Both the position numbers and the translations under genes were made by a program. From Halovenus amylolytica (GTDB lineage Archaea; Halobacteriota; Halobacteria; Halobacteriales; Haloarculaceae), in the NCBI GenBank assembly GCA_004015825.1, contig SAYS01000016.1:1-64000 (forward strand): a stretch of DNA of 64,000 bases, read 5' to 3'. Numbering within the stretch: the first letter of the stretch is position 1; each line of letters opens with the position of its first letter. A model generated the notes under the pieces. It did no database searches. It was not told the origin of the DNA and saw nothing but the letters and a program-made list of their open reading frames with translations. Shown here one piece after another: positions 34,044-42,869 of this stretch.

Positions 34044-34718
34044 TTACAGGGTCACCTCACTTTCGTCGGATTCGATGGTGTCAGGCACTTCGATGAAGGC
34101 GTTCCGCGTCGCGCGGTCAGCCGTCGTGATTTCCAGCTCAGCCTCTTCACCTGTTTCCATATCTGACAAGCCACTATCAACACCACCAGATTGGAAATCG
34201 CTATCTCCGCTTGTAGGGTCATCACTTTCCAGGCTGAAGTTTGTTGGGCCCGTAGATGCGTTTCCAAATGGAATTACAATCTGGTATCGATCTGAATCCT
34301 CTGTCATCACCGCATCATCGCTATCCGAGGTGATTACATTTAGATAGTACAGATCGTCGGTATCATCCCCCTGTGTCGCGTGGACGTAGTTGGCGAAGCC
34401 GTTGTCGCCGACGTACTGGATCGACAACTCTGAGAGATCAACGTTATCAGATCCCGGCGACCGCTGGACCGTCAATCTAACTCGATTAATGGTATCCAAC
34501 GAGGCGTTGACCTCACCGACTTCACCGATCACGTTGATGTTGTTCGCAACCTGACTCGTACTCTCTTCGCCGGTCTGTTCGGACTGGGTTTGCAGGAACC
34601 CGGCCGTGTTGATCAGAACGCCCGCCGCGATCGCTGCGACGAGGACCAGTGCGATGAACACGATCAGCGTACCGATTCCGACCTGACCGCGGTCGTCGGT
34701 GAGTGCATCTCTAATCAT
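34044..34718 (-). CDS. Archaellin (third in the array)
   Basis: Filament subunit of the archaellum, exported after prepilin-peptidase (ArlK/PibD) cleavage. The 224-residue preprotein has a class III signal: RDALTDDRG, then QVGIGTLIVFIALVLVAAIA, cleaved after Gly. The filament-core helix spans about residues 12-60. The middle is variable (about 115-190) and has N-glycosylation sequons (NAS, NAS, NFS). The end AELEITTADRATRNAF...EVTL is the same as in its neighbour. ATG 34718 overlaps the stop of the second archaellin by one base (TAATG). Confidence 0.94.
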   Translation of the reverse strand: MIRDALTDDRGQVGIGTLIVFIALVLVAAIAAGVLINTAGFLQTQSEQTGEESTSQVANNINVIGEVGEVNASLDTINRVRLTVQRSPGSDNVDLSELSIQYVGDNGFANYVHATQGDDTDDLYYLNVITSDSDDAVMTEDSDRYQIVIPFGNASTGPTNFSLESDDPTSGDSDFQSGGVDSGLSDMETGEEAELEITTADRATRNAFIEVPDTIESDESEVTL

Positions 34719-35371
34719 TACAGTGTCACCTCACTTTCGTCGGATTCGATGGTGTCAGGCACTTCGATGAAGGCGTTCCGCGTCGCGCGGTCAGCCGTCG
34801 TTATCTCCAGCTCTGCCTCATTGCCTGTGGCAAGGTCACTTAGAGTCGAATTAAGTTCATTGGTTTCGCCAGTATCTCCTGCTTCTGTGTAGTTTACACC
34901 AGATTCGTATTCAACGCTGAATGGGATAACAATCTGATATCGATCGGAATCATCGGTCATTACTGCATCGTCTGAGGAACTCGCAGTGATCGTTTCGACA
35001 CCATACGAGTTATCACTCGGATCTTTGCTCGTGTGGATGTAGTTTGCGAAGCCATTGTCGCCGACGTACTGGATCGACAACTCTGAGAGATCCACGTTGT
35101 CTGACCCCGGCGCCCGCTGGACCGTCAACCGCGTTGTGTTGATGCCATCATTATTTTCATTAACAACACCAATTTCGCCGATGATATTGATGTTGTTGGC
35201 AACTTGGCTCGAACTGTCTTCACCGGTCTGTTCGGCCTGGGTTTGCAAGAATCCGGCCGTGTTGATCAGCACACCGGCCGCAATCGCTGCGACGAGGACC
35301 AGTGCGATGAACACAATTAGTGTTCCAATACCAACCTGCCCGCGTTTGTCAGTTAGTTTATTTCGTATCAT
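34718..35371 (-). CDS. Archaellin (second in the array)
   Basis: A 217-residue archaellin with a signal peptide cleaved after KRG before QVGIGTLIVF. The N-terminal half is almost the same as in the other two copies. The centre (about 110-180) differs, and sequons NTT, NYT and NST are present. The last 33 residues equal those of the third archaellin, and 75 bp at the 3' end are identical in DNA (34053-34127 against 34727-34801), which points to gene conversion. It lies 21 bp behind the first archaellin. Confidence 0.94.
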   Translation of the reverse strand: MIRNKLTDKRGQVGIGTLIVFIALVLVAAIAAGVLINTAGFLQTQAEQTGEDSSSQVANNINIIGEIGVVNENNDGINTTRLTVQRAPGSDNVDLSELSIQYVGDNGFANYIHTSKDPSDNSYGVETITASSSDDAVMTDDSDRYQIVIPFSVEYESGVNYTEAGDTGETNELNSTLSDLATGNEAELEITTADRATRNAFIEVPDTIESDESEVTL

Positions 35372-35392
35372 TGTTTTAATTGGTTATTTCGA

Positions 35393-36064
35393 TCACAGTC
35401 CAATAGTGTCACCATCGTCAACGTCGAGTGTATCCGGTGCCTGGAGGAAGGCGTTCCGCGTTGCGCGATCGGCCGTTGTTATCTCCAGTTCGGCTTCCTG
35501 CCCCGCTTTCAAAACGGAAAGGTCGGCCGAATTTAGACCGAGACCGGCTCCTTCATTGGCATCATCCACAACAACGGTACCATCTGAGTAGGTCCCAGCA
35601 AAGGGGATAACAATCTGATACCGATCGGCGTCGTCCGTCATTACTGCATCGTCGGATTCGGCCGTAATTTGTGTAATTCCATAGGTTGCGGTTGAAGATT
35701 CATTATCCGTTTGAGAACTGTTGTGGACGAGGTTTTCGAAGCCGTTGTCCCCGACATACTGGATACTTAGTTCGGTAAGATCGACATTATCAGAGCCCGG
35801 GGAGCGCTGCACGGTCAGTTTTGACTGATTAATTTCGCCATTCGAAGCATCACTTACCACACCAACTTCTCCGATAATGTTGATGTTGTTCGCAACCTGT
35901 GAGGAACTTTCTTCCCCAGTCTGTTCGGCCTGGGTTTGCAGGAACCCAGCGGTGTTGATCAGCACGCCCGCCGCGATCGCGGCGACGAGTACCAGTGCGA
36001 TGAACACGATCAGTGTCCCGATACCCACCTGACCTCGTTCGTTTCGTTTTATGTAACCTTTCAT
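35393..36064 (-). CDS. Archaellin (first in the array)
   Basis: A 223-residue archaellin; the promoter-proximal copy. The signal is MKGYIKRNERG cleaved before QVGIGTLIVF. The C-terminus ends TADRATRNAFLQAPDTLDV and differs from the other two, so this copy has escaped the most recent homogenisation. Sequons include NQS, NSS and NES. The 325-bp gap upstream holds the presumed shared promoter. The other archaellum genes (arlCDE, arlG-J) are not in the window. Confidence 0.94.
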   Translation of the reverse strand: MKGYIKRNERGQVGIGTLIVFIALVLVAAIAAGVLINTAGFLQTQAEQTGEESSSQVANNINIIGEVGVVSDASNGEINQSKLTVQRSPGSDNVDLTELSIQYVGDNGFENLVHNSSQTDNESSTATYGITQITAESDDAVMTDDADRYQIVIPFAGTYSDGTVVVDDANEGAGLGLNSADLSVLKAGQEAELEITTADRATRNAFLQAPDTLDVDDGDTIGL

Positions 36065-36389
36065 AGTTGTCTCGTCTGCACCAGTTGTGCTGCAGACTTA
36101 CTTTCCACTTGCTTATTCATACTAATAAGCGTGCGCTCCAAATTATCGCTTCTGAAAATACAGTAGTTCGTCGATTCAACAAATGAAAATAAGGTATAGG
36201 GGCGCTCAAAGCCGTCTTTTCTCCATTCTACTCCCAGGATGACAGTCCCCAAGTCTGGTGACTATTTTTTCAATTGACACCTGGATAGCCCTCGAATATC
36301 CGTAGTAAATATATTCTACTAAGCCACTACCCTGGGATACAGGAATCTGCCTGATAGATAGTCTACTAAATATATCAAAAATCGTACGT
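36065..36389 (-). promoter_or_regulatory. AT-rich archaellin upstream region with 7-bp inverted repeat
   Basis: This gap is clearly more AT-rich than its surroundings. GCTTATT at 36111-36117 and AATAAGC at 36124-36130 form a perfect inverted repeat with a 6-nt spacer, 47 to 66 nt before the first archaellin ATG. Two similar AT blocks, tagtaaatatat (36303-36314) and tactaaatatat (36364-36375), lie further up. The repeat is well placed for a promoter or operator. An open frame across the gap on the minus strand has no family support. Confidence 0.5.
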
Positions 36390-36677
36390 CTACTTGTCGT
36401 AGTTGACGATACTGAGTATCACGAACAGCATCCCGATCGTAATGAGGCCGCTGTGGACTAGCAGGAGCCACCGTGCATTATCAAAGCCGTAGAGAAAGGC
36501 GCTGATCAGCGTTGCTGCCGCACCCGCGACCGCCAATGCGAACCCTATGGAGAGGTGTAACATCGAGGTTCTGGACGTTTCTAAGTATGCGCGGAGACCC
36601 ATTCCTGACATCGTCAGACAGCTTGCGATGAATATCACGGCCGTCATGGCGTACAGCGTTGCAATCACAGTCGACAC
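36390..36677 (-). CDS. Small membrane protein, three helices, function unknown
   Basis: A 95-residue protein with hydrophobic segments at about 5-25 (IATLYAMTAVIFIASCLTM), 40-62 (LHLSIGFALAVAGAAATLISA) and 70-90 (WLLLVHSGLITIGMLFVILSI). It resembles small haloarchaeal membrane proteins that sit next to winged-helix genes (DUF7521-like; from memory, not checked). A winged-helix gene does lie upstream on the same strand, 412 bp away. Role unknown. Confidence 0.6.
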   Translation of the reverse strand: MSTVIATLYAMTAVIFIASCLTMSGMGLRAYLETSRTSMLHLSIGFALAVAGAAATLISAFLYGFDNARWLLLVHSGLITIGMLFVILSIVNYDK

Positions 36678-37089
36678 TATACTGCTACTTTTCTGTTCTC
36701 TAATTTAAATCCAACTATCCAAATTTTGTTTCTGATAACTTACTGGAGACGTTGTTTCAACTCCCGATAGCTGGTCGGGTTCGTTCGATGAGCTTGACCG
36801 CCAGACACCGCCTCGGCGCGGCCAGAACGACCGCGGTCTGCCACACTGTCAGCTGGCTTGCTGTAAATCTACGCCAGCCATCACAGCGTCGTGGCTATCG
36901 GCAGCTTGTATATACGTCTGTCTGGCCCGGGGCGCGTAGTCGACGCCCCAGAACGGTTACTCGGGCGAGGGTCAAGCGAGTTTCGCCCACGACACTCCAA
37001 CCGATGTGGGGTATTGACTGCACACGCGGGAGAAGAGATCACTGTCTCTGTTCAGAGACACTCACAGGACGGAAATGATACTGGGGAAG
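36678..37089. other. Long non-coding gap with palindrome
   Basis: 412 bp between the small membrane gene and the winged-helix gene. Frames on either strand give Arg/Ser-rich text without family pattern. A palindrome at 37043-37060 (TGTCTCTG, TT, CAGAGACA) lies near the 3' end of the winged-helix gene and could act as a terminator hairpin or an operator. No other structure was recognised. The gap may hold a decayed gene or a long leader. Confidence 0.45.
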
Positions 37090-37425
37090 TCAGCCTTCCG
37101 AGAGCGTTCGCCAGGCTTCGTCGAGCGTGTTGGTCACTTCCTGGCGCTCCTCGATGGTCACACCGAGTTCCTCCCCGAAATCGATCCGGACCGAGTCGAC
37201 GTTCCGCCGGTACACTTTGATCCGTCGACGGTCGTCCGAGAGAATGTTGTCGTGTAGCTCCAGCAGATTGTTCTCGGTCAGCTCGTCGATCCGTCGGTAA
37301 CAGGTCGCGATCGGAATCTCCAGTTCGTCGCTGAGCTCCTGGGCTGACCGTGGCTCGTCGGTCGCATCGAGTATCTCTGCGCTGTATTTGTTCCCCAGCG
37401 TCTGCAACAGGTCCACTGAAGACAT
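37090..37425 (-). CDS. Winged-helix transcriptional regulator (ArsR-like)
   Basis: A 111-residue putative regulator. Residues about 5-75 form a winged helix: LLQTLGNKYSAEILDATD, the SAQELSDELEIPIATCYRRIDELTE recognition region (read as helix two, turn, helix three) and a basic wing LSDDRRRIKVYRR. The C-terminal helix ends in ERQEVTNTLDEAWRTL. It probably regulates its own or the next gene, or motility genes nearby. The only start is ATG 37425, with an ATAAT-type element close upstream. Confidence 0.75.
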   Translation of the reverse strand: MSSVDLLQTLGNKYSAEILDATDEPRSAQELSDELEIPIATCYRRIDELTENNLLELHDNILSDDRRRIKVYRRNVDSVRIDFGEELGVTIEERQEVTNTLDEAWRTLSEG

Positions 37426-37572
37426 CTATTATCAGATTATAAAACACGATACCCATAAATCTACCGCCTGGCGACGGAAATTATCGGTCGCTCTGGCACC
37501 TGGAGAATGCGGATAAAATACCGGTTCTGAAAGTTTAGGCCGCTATTTTAATTCGTAATAACAACACTGCGG

Positions 37573-38298
37573 TCACAGTGGTGAGTCGTTTTCACTCATC
37601 ATCGAAAACGCGCTGGCATTGTGATGGACTGTGATCCCACCGTCGGTGATCTCCATCGGGAAGATGTCGGTCTCGATGTTCTGCTTTCGCATTTTCGCTA
37701 CCCAGACGTACCGGCTCACGCCGGAGTCAGTCGGCGTCTGGATCAGATAGATGTTGCCGTCGGTCAGGAAGTTCTCCAGGTTGATCTCCGTCTCCGGGAA
37801 AATCTGGCCCTGTTCGTTCGTCATCAAGGTGGTGAGTTCGTTGTCGGCGAGGATATCCGTAAACTTGAGTAGGTACGTGCGCTGTTCGCGCTCGGTGTCG
37901 AAGAAGAGTTTGAACATCGTCAGCGAATCGAGCACCAGTCGCTCGTAGTTTTCGTCGTCGAGTTCACCGAGCAGCAGTTCGAGCGAGGAGCTAAAGTCGT
38001 TCTCGCGGAGGAGGACCTGCTTGTCGTAGACTGTGATCCGTCCCTCGTCGACGTACTGCTGCCAGTTGTCGAAGCCGATCGATTCGGCAGCCTGGCGGAG
38101 GTCCTTTTCGCTCTCCTCGAAGGAGAGGAAGATGCCGTCCTCGTCGAACATCTCGACGCCGTTGTAGATGTACTGCAGGCCGAGGATACTCTTTCCTGCA
38201 CCGGGGTTCCCGCTGACGAGTGTCGTTGAGTTCTTGACGATACCACCGTTGAGTATGTCATCGAGTCCGTCGATGCCAGTTTTGGTAAGTTCAATCAT
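37573..38298 (-). CDS. KaiC/RadA-like ATPase coupled to cheW
   Basis: A 241-residue RecA-superfamily ATPase. Walker A is SGNPGAGKS (about 29-37); the Walker B-like segment is NYERLVLDSLTMF. It has one KaiC domain, as in the archaeal RAD55/GvpD-like set. The ATG 38298 overlaps the cheW stop as ATGA, so the two are translated together. It stands inside the chemotaxis region, so a role in taxis signalling or archaellum control is likely, but that is inference. Related single-domain proteins include ArlH. Confidence 0.8.
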   Translation of the reverse strand: MIELTKTGIDGLDDILNGGIVKNSTTLVSGNPGAGKSILGLQYIYNGVEMFDEDGIFLSFEESEKDLRQAAESIGFDNWQQYVDEGRITVYDKQVLLRENDFSSSLELLLGELDDENYERLVLDSLTMFKLFFDTEREQRTYLLKFTDILADNELTTLMTNEQGQIFPETEINLENFLTDGNIYLIQTPTDSGVSRYVWVAKMRKQNIETDIFPMEITDGGITVHHNASAFSMMSENDSPL

Positions 38299-38720
38299 GA
38301 GTGTACTTGTTGTGGATCGACCCAGATGACGAAGTTGCCGTCGCCTTTTTTGATGACCCCTTTGATGGCGTCTTTGTCTGCAGCAGGTGATTCGTCGACG
38401 TTTGCGTAGTCGACCTGGACGACCTGTTTGACCTCGTCGACCAGCCAGCCAGCAGCACCCTGGTTCTGGGTGATTTCGGGGTCGTAGACGATGATCCGGT
38501 TGGCCTCCATGTCGCCGTCACCGAGTCCGAACACCGTCTTCGGGTTGACGATCGACGTCGTTCGGCCGCGGAGATCCATCACGCCTTCGACGTGTGGCGG
38601 CGAGTTCGGTACAGTCGTCAACTCGCCGACGTCGACGATTTCGGTCACGTAGTCGATGCTCACACAGTAGGTTTCGTCGCCGAGTTTGAATTCGAGTACT
38701 TGTCCGTTCGTTTGTGTCAT
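38295..38720 (-). CDS. cheW: Chemotaxis adaptor CheW
   Basis: Links transducers to the kinase CheA. The 141-residue protein reads VLEFKLGDETYCVSIDYVTEIV, VPNSPPHVEGVMDLRGRT and SIVNPKTVFGL, the standard two-barrel CheW pattern. The ATG 38720 start has a GGAGG Shine-Dalgarno 8 nt upstream. A GTG at 38798 in the same frame would add 26 residues and cannot be excluded, because no clear TATA suits ATG 38720 at leaderless distance. It is divergent from cheB across a 250-bp gap. Confidence 0.93.
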   Translation of the reverse strand: MTQTNGQVLEFKLGDETYCVSIDYVTEIVDVGELTTVPNSPPHVEGVMDLRGRTTSIVNPKTVFGLGDGDMEANRIIVYDPEITQNQGAAGWLVDEVKQVVQVDYANVDESPAADKDAIKGVIKKGDGNFVIWVDPQQVHS

Positions 38721-38878
38721 CCCAGTTGCCTCCGTGGGTTCGCCGCAATCCTGACCGCTGAACACACCGTGGCTGCCACCAGCGACGGTGTCGTCCACTG
38801 ATTCGTGTACTCAATGAAATTTTGCGACGCAACTTAAATCTGCCCGTTAAGCTATCATATTTGATTACATGGGCGGAG

Positions 38879-38887
38879 TATTTATTT
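38879..38887 (+). promoter_or_regulatory. Promoter of the cheB operon
   Basis: The AT-rich stretch tatttattt lies about 32 nt before ATG 38915 (mini-ORF) and about 88 nt before the cheB ATG. The expected transcription start is therefore next to the mini-ORF rather than to cheB. It serves cheB-cheA-cheR and the HEAT gene. Confidence 0.5.
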
Positions 38888-38914
38888 GATGAGTCGACGC
38901 AGAGTAAGACGAGA

Positions 38915-38974
38915 ATGGAGCCGAGCCTCGCACAGTTGCTAGTCAGTGGTGTCGCACCGGTGGGTGGTCGATGA
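38915..38974 (+). CDS. Candidate 19-residue leader peptide before cheB
   Basis: ATG 38915 opens a 19-codon frame (MEPSLAQLLV, then SGVAPVGGR) whose TGA overlaps the cheB ATG as ATGA. Its start is at near-leaderless distance from the TATA element, so ribosomes starting at the mRNA end would read it and then arrive at cheB. Another short frame at 38889 ends earlier. Expression is not shown by sequence; it may be only a 5' UTR with a chance frame. Confidence 0.35.
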   Translation: MEPSLAQLLVSGVAPVGGR

Positions 38975-40056
38975 CCAGCGCAGTCGTCGCCGACGACTCG
39001 CATTTCATGCAGAGTGTCATCTCCGACATCCTCGAAGACGGCGGGATCGAGGTCGTCGCGCAGGCACGCAACGGTAAAGAGGCAGTCGAGGCCGTCATCG
39101 AACACAGTCCGGACGTGGTGACGATGGACGTCGAGATGCCCGAGATGAACGGAATCGAGGCAGTCGAACAGATCATGGCCAGACAGCCGACGCCGGTGCT
39201 CATGCTGTCGGCACACACCGACGAGAACGCCGACGTCTCCTTCCAGGCACTCGACAAGGGGGCTGTGGATTTCTTCACGAAACCCGGTGGAGAGGTGTCG
39301 ATGGAGATGTCCCGCCTGAAAGATCAACTCGTCGAGATGGTCCGATCGGTCGCCAAAGCGGACGTCGGCGAGGCGAGCCGGTCCCGCCCGGACGCGCGGT
39401 CGACCCGTCAGCAGACCGAGACCACGGAACCAACATCAGCCACCGCCAGCCCGGCTGCCGACTACGTCGAGAACCCAACCCTCCTCATCGGTTCATCGAC
39501 GGGCGGCCCGAAGATGGTCGAACAGGTCATGTCACAGCTGCCGATCGAGGCGGACTTTCGAGTACTTATCGTCCAGCACATGCCCGGTGGGTTCACCGAG
39601 CGGTTCGCAAACCGGATCAACGAAGGAAGCGACTACGAGGTGAGCGAGGCAGCGGACGGTGACCGCATCGGTGGCGGTGAAGCCATCGTCGCCGCTGGCG
39701 GGAAACACATGGTGGTCTCGAACTATCACAAGGGACGTCTCCGGGTCAAACTCACCGAGGATCCGCCGGTCAACAGTGTCCGACCGGCCGTCGATATGAC
39801 GATGTCGAGTGCGGCGGAGCTGATCGACGACCCGATGACCGGCGTCATCCTGACTGGGATGGGCGAAGACGGCGCGGCCGGCATCAAATCTATCAAGGCC
39901 GTCGATGGGGCGACGATTGCACAGAACGAAGAGACGTCAGCAGTGTTTGGGATGCCCAAGCGAGCGATCGAGACGGGCTTCGTCGACGAGGTACTTCCGA
40001 TCGGGGAGATCCCTGATGGAATTGTGAATACAGTGAAAGATGGTGCGAAACATTAG
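38971..40056 (+). CDS. cheB: Chemotaxis methylesterase CheB
   Basis: A 361-residue two-domain response regulator that removes methyl groups from transducers. The receiver (1-120) has phospho-acceptor Asp53 in TMDVEMPEMNG. A Ser/Thr/Arg-rich linker (about 130-165) follows. The catalytic domain (about 170-355) has the Ser in IGSSTGGP, the His in QHMPGGFT and the Asp in GMGEDGAAG. It starts ATG 38971, which overlaps the stop of the mini-ORF. cheA follows after 27 bp. Confidence 0.95.
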   Translation: MTSAVVADDSHFMQSVISDILEDGGIEVVAQARNGKEAVEAVIEHSPDVVTMDVEMPEMNGIEAVEQIMARQPTPVLMLSAHTDENADVSFQALDKGAVDFFTKPGGEVSMEMSRLKDQLVEMVRSVAKADVGEASRSRPDARSTRQQTETTEPTSATASPAADYVENPTLLIGSSTGGPKMVEQVMSQLPIEADFRVLIVQHMPGGFTERFANRINEGSDYEVSEAADGDRIGGGEAIVAAGGKHMVVSNYHKGRLRVKLTEDPPVNSVRPAVDMTMSSAAELIDDPMTGVILTGMGEDGAAGIKSIKAVDGATIAQNEETSAVFGMPKRAIETGFVDEVLPIGEIPDGIVNTVKDGAKH

Positions 40057-40083
40057 CCGATCACGACACGAGGTGAACTAACT

Positions 40084-42063
40084 ATGGACGACCAGTATCT
40101 CGATGCGTTCATTCGGGAAAGCGAAGAGGAGATCACGAAGCTGAACAACTCGTTGCTGGAACTCGAATCAGACCCCAGCAACCAGGAAGCGATGGATCAG
40201 ATCTTCCGGACAGCCCACACGCTGAAGGGGAACTTCGGGGCGATGGGGTTCGAGGATGCCGCCGATCTCGCACACGCGATGGAGGATCTTCTGGACGAGA
40301 TGCGTGACGGCAACATGGAGGTAACGCCGGCAGTGATGGATCTGATCTTCGACGGTGTCGACGGGATCGAGGCCATCGTCGGCGAGATCGAAGACGAGGG
40401 TGAGTCGACACTCGACACGAGCGCGACTGTTGCCCAACTCCGAGACGTGCTCGAAAACGGCGTCGAGGCGGCTGGCGGCGAGCCAGCAGACACCGGGAGC
40501 GATTCGACCACGTCCGACGGTAGTTCGACAGCGACGCTCGATACAGATATAGACCTCTCCGATGTCGACCTCGACGAAGACGATGTCGACGAGCAGGTCG
40601 CCTACGTGGAGGTCAAACTCGAAGAGACCGATATGCCCGGTGTCGATGCCATCTTCGCGATGGAGTCCGTCGAGGAGGTGTTCGATGTCCTCGCGACGAC
40701 ACCGGACCGGGCCGACATCGAGGATGGAAACTACGACGAGACCTTCGGGCTGGTCCTCGACGCGGAGGATCTCGGCCGTGTCGACGCCGAACTGGGTGCC
40801 GTCGGCGAGATCGAACGAACCGAGGTCGAGGACGTCACCGACGAGGTGTTCGGCGGCGGCAGCGCCGGAGGCTCCACCGACGCAACCGGCGAAGACGAAC
40901 ACTCCGTCGACGAGATCAAATCCGTGCGCGTCGACGTCGACCAGCTCGACGACCTCCACGGACTGGTCGAACAGCTCGTCACCTCCCGGATCAAGCTGCG
41001 CCGCGCCGTCGAAGACGAGAATATGGATTCGGCCGAGGAGACGCTGAGCGAACTCGACAAGATCACCGCCAGTCTCCAGAACACGGTGATGGATATGCGG
41101 CTGATCCCGCTGAAGAAAGTCGTCGGCAAGTTCCCGCGGATGGTCCGGGATCTCTCCCGGGAACTGGGCAAGGATGTCGACTTCGAGATCGAGGGCGAGG
41201 AGATCGAACTCGACCGGACGATCCTCACCGAGATTTCCGATCCGCTGATGCACATCATCCGGAACTCGCTGGATCACGGCATCGAACCGCCCGAGGAGCG
41301 TGTCGAGAAGGACAAACCTCGCGAGGGGCAGGTCACACTCAGTGCCTCCCGTGAGCGCGACCACGTCATCATCCAGGTCGAAGACGACGGTGCCGGGCTG
41401 GACGTCGAACAGATCAAGAAGAAAGCCATCGAGAAGGAGGTCCGGACGGCCGAAGAACTGGAGACGATGAGCAACTCGGCGATCTACGATCTCGTCTTCC
41501 ACCCTGGGTTCTCGACGGCCGACGAGGTGACCGATACCAGTGGTCGCGGAGTCGGGATGGACGTCGTCCACGACACCGTCACGCAACTGGATGGCTCGGT
41601 CGACGTCGACAGCACACCCGGCGAGGGAACGACCGTTTCCCTGCGGCTACCGGTGACGATGGCCATCGTGAAGGTGCTCTTCGTCCAGGTCGGCGACGAG
41701 GAGTACGGCGTCCCGATCAAGAACGTCGACGAGATCACCCGGACCGACGAGATGAAACAGGTCAACGGCCGGAACGTGATCAAACACAACAACGAGATCT
41801 ATCCGATCGTCGATCTCGGGGAGACGTTCAACGTCCCCCGGAAAGCCGAGACGGACGGCGGGACGGCCGAGGCGGGCAACATGCTCGTCCGGATCCGCGA
41901 GTCCGAACGCCAGATCGCCCTGCGCTGTGATGCAGTCAACGCCCAGGAGGAGGTCGTCGTCAAACCGCTGGAGGGCATCCTCAGTGGGACGCCCGGACTC
42001 TCCGGGACGGCCGTCCTCGGCGACGGCAACATCGTCCACATCCTCGATGTGGTGACGCTATGA
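40084..42063 (+). CDS. cheA: Chemotaxis histidine kinase CheA
   Basis: Central kinase of the taxis pathway; passes phosphate to CheY and CheB. The 659-residue protein has the P1 domain with His45 in FRTAHTLKGNFG, a P2 response-regulator-binding domain (about 170-260), P3 dimerisation helices (about 280-360), and the P4 ATPase with NSLDHGIEPPEER, DDGAGLD and GRGVGMDVV. The P5 CheW-like domain is last (about 520-655). A GAGGTGA Shine-Dalgarno precedes ATG 40084 by 8 nt. Its stop overlaps the cheR start by 4 nt. Confidence 0.97.
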   Translation: MDDQYLDAFIRESEEEITKLNNSLLELESDPSNQEAMDQIFRTAHTLKGNFGAMGFEDAADLAHAMEDLLDEMRDGNMEVTPAVMDLIFDGVDGIEAIVGEIEDEGESTLDTSATVAQLRDVLENGVEAAGGEPADTGSDSTTSDGSSTATLDTDIDLSDVDLDEDDVDEQVAYVEVKLEETDMPGVDAIFAMESVEEVFDVLATTPDRADIEDGNYDETFGLVLDAEDLGRVDAELGAVGEIERTEVEDVTDEVFGGGSAGGSTDATGEDEHSVDEIKSVRVDVDQLDDLHGLVEQLVTSRIKLRRAVEDENMDSAEETLSELDKITASLQNTVMDMRLIPLKKVVGKFPRMVRDLSRELGKDVDFEIEGEEIELDRTILTEISDPLMHIIRNSLDHGIEPPEERVEKDKPREGQVTLSASRERDHVIIQVEDDGAGLDVEQIKKKAIEKEVRTAEELETMSNSAIYDLVFHPGFSTADEVTDTSGRGVGMDVVHDTVTQLDGSVDVDSTPGEGTTVSLRLPVTMAIVKVLFVQVGDEEYGVPIKNVDEITRTDEMKQVNGRNVIKHNNEIYPIVDLGETFNVPRKAETDGGTAEAGNMLVRIRESERQIALRCDAVNAQEEVVVKPLEGILSGTPGLSGTAVLGDGNIVHILDVVTL

Positions 42064-42869
42064 ACGAGACAGAGGAACGATCTTTCGAGAAACTGCTCGA
42101 GTACATCGGGCGCGAACTCGATTTCGAGTCGGACTTTTACAACAACGCCTACCTCGACCGGCGGATCACCGCCCGGATGCGCCGGACGGACAGAGACAGC
42201 TACAGTTCCTACAAGCGGCTGCTCGAATCCGACGACGAGGAGAAAGACGCCCTGCTGGACTCACTGTCGATCAACGTCACCGGATTTTTCAGGAATCCGG
42301 AGGCGTGGGAGAAACTCCGGCAGGTGTTACGTGACCTGACAGCGGAGAACCGTCGGGTTCGCATCTGGTCTGCCCCCTGTGCCGACGGCCGCGAACCGTA
42401 CTCGATCGCGATGCTGGCACTCGACGACCCCGAGATCCGTGAGCGATCCATCGAGATCACGGCGACGGATATCAACCCGGATATTCTGGAGGTTGCTCGT
42501 GCCGGCGTCTACGAAACCTCACAGACGAGCGATATCGCCGGCGAACTGGAGCCACTCGACGCCTACGAACCGTACATCGACAGAGAGGAGAACCGGTTTT
42601 CGGTGAAAGATCGGGTCAAGAAGATGATCTCCTTCGAACAGCACGATCTCATCCGCGGTGACCCCAAACGGGATTTCGACCTCGTCCTCTGTCGGAATCT
42701 CCTCATCTACATCGACTCCTCGTTCAAGGTCCCGATCTTCGAGACGATCCGGAACTCCCTGCGAGACGGTGGGTACCTCATGATCGGGATGACGGAGACG
42801 CTCCCGACACAGTCCCGGGATGGGTTCGAACCGGTGTACAAACAACAGCGGATCTACCGACGGATCTGA
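42060..42869 (+). CDS. cheR: Chemotaxis methyltransferase CheR
   Basis: Methylates transducer glutamates using S-adenosylmethionine. The 269-residue protein has the N-terminal helical domain (about 5-75) and the methyltransferase core with VRIWSAPCADGREPYSIAML, ITATDINPDILEVARAGVY, and FDLVLCRNLLIYID (given by pieces, all family motifs). It is translationally coupled at both ends: ATG overlaps the cheA stop, and its TGA overlaps the ATG of the HEAT gene. Confidence 0.96.
   Translation: MNETEERSFEKLLEYIGRELDFESDFYNNAYLDRRITARMRRTDRDSYSSYKRLLESDDEEKDALLDSLSINVTGFFRNPEAWEKLRQVLRDLTAENRRVRIWSAPCADGREPYSIAMLALDDPEIRERSIEITATDINPDILEVARAGVYETSQTSDIAGELEPLDAYEPYIDREENRFSVKDRVKKMISFEQHDLIRGDPKRDFDLVLCRNLLIYIDSSFKVPIFETIRNSLRDGGYLMIGMTETLPTQSRDGFEPVYKQQRIYRRI

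Noticed and set aside
36061-36252. 63-codon minus-strand frame in the archaellin upstream gap
   Set aside because: It overlaps the presumed promoter and the first archaellin start and has no family pattern.
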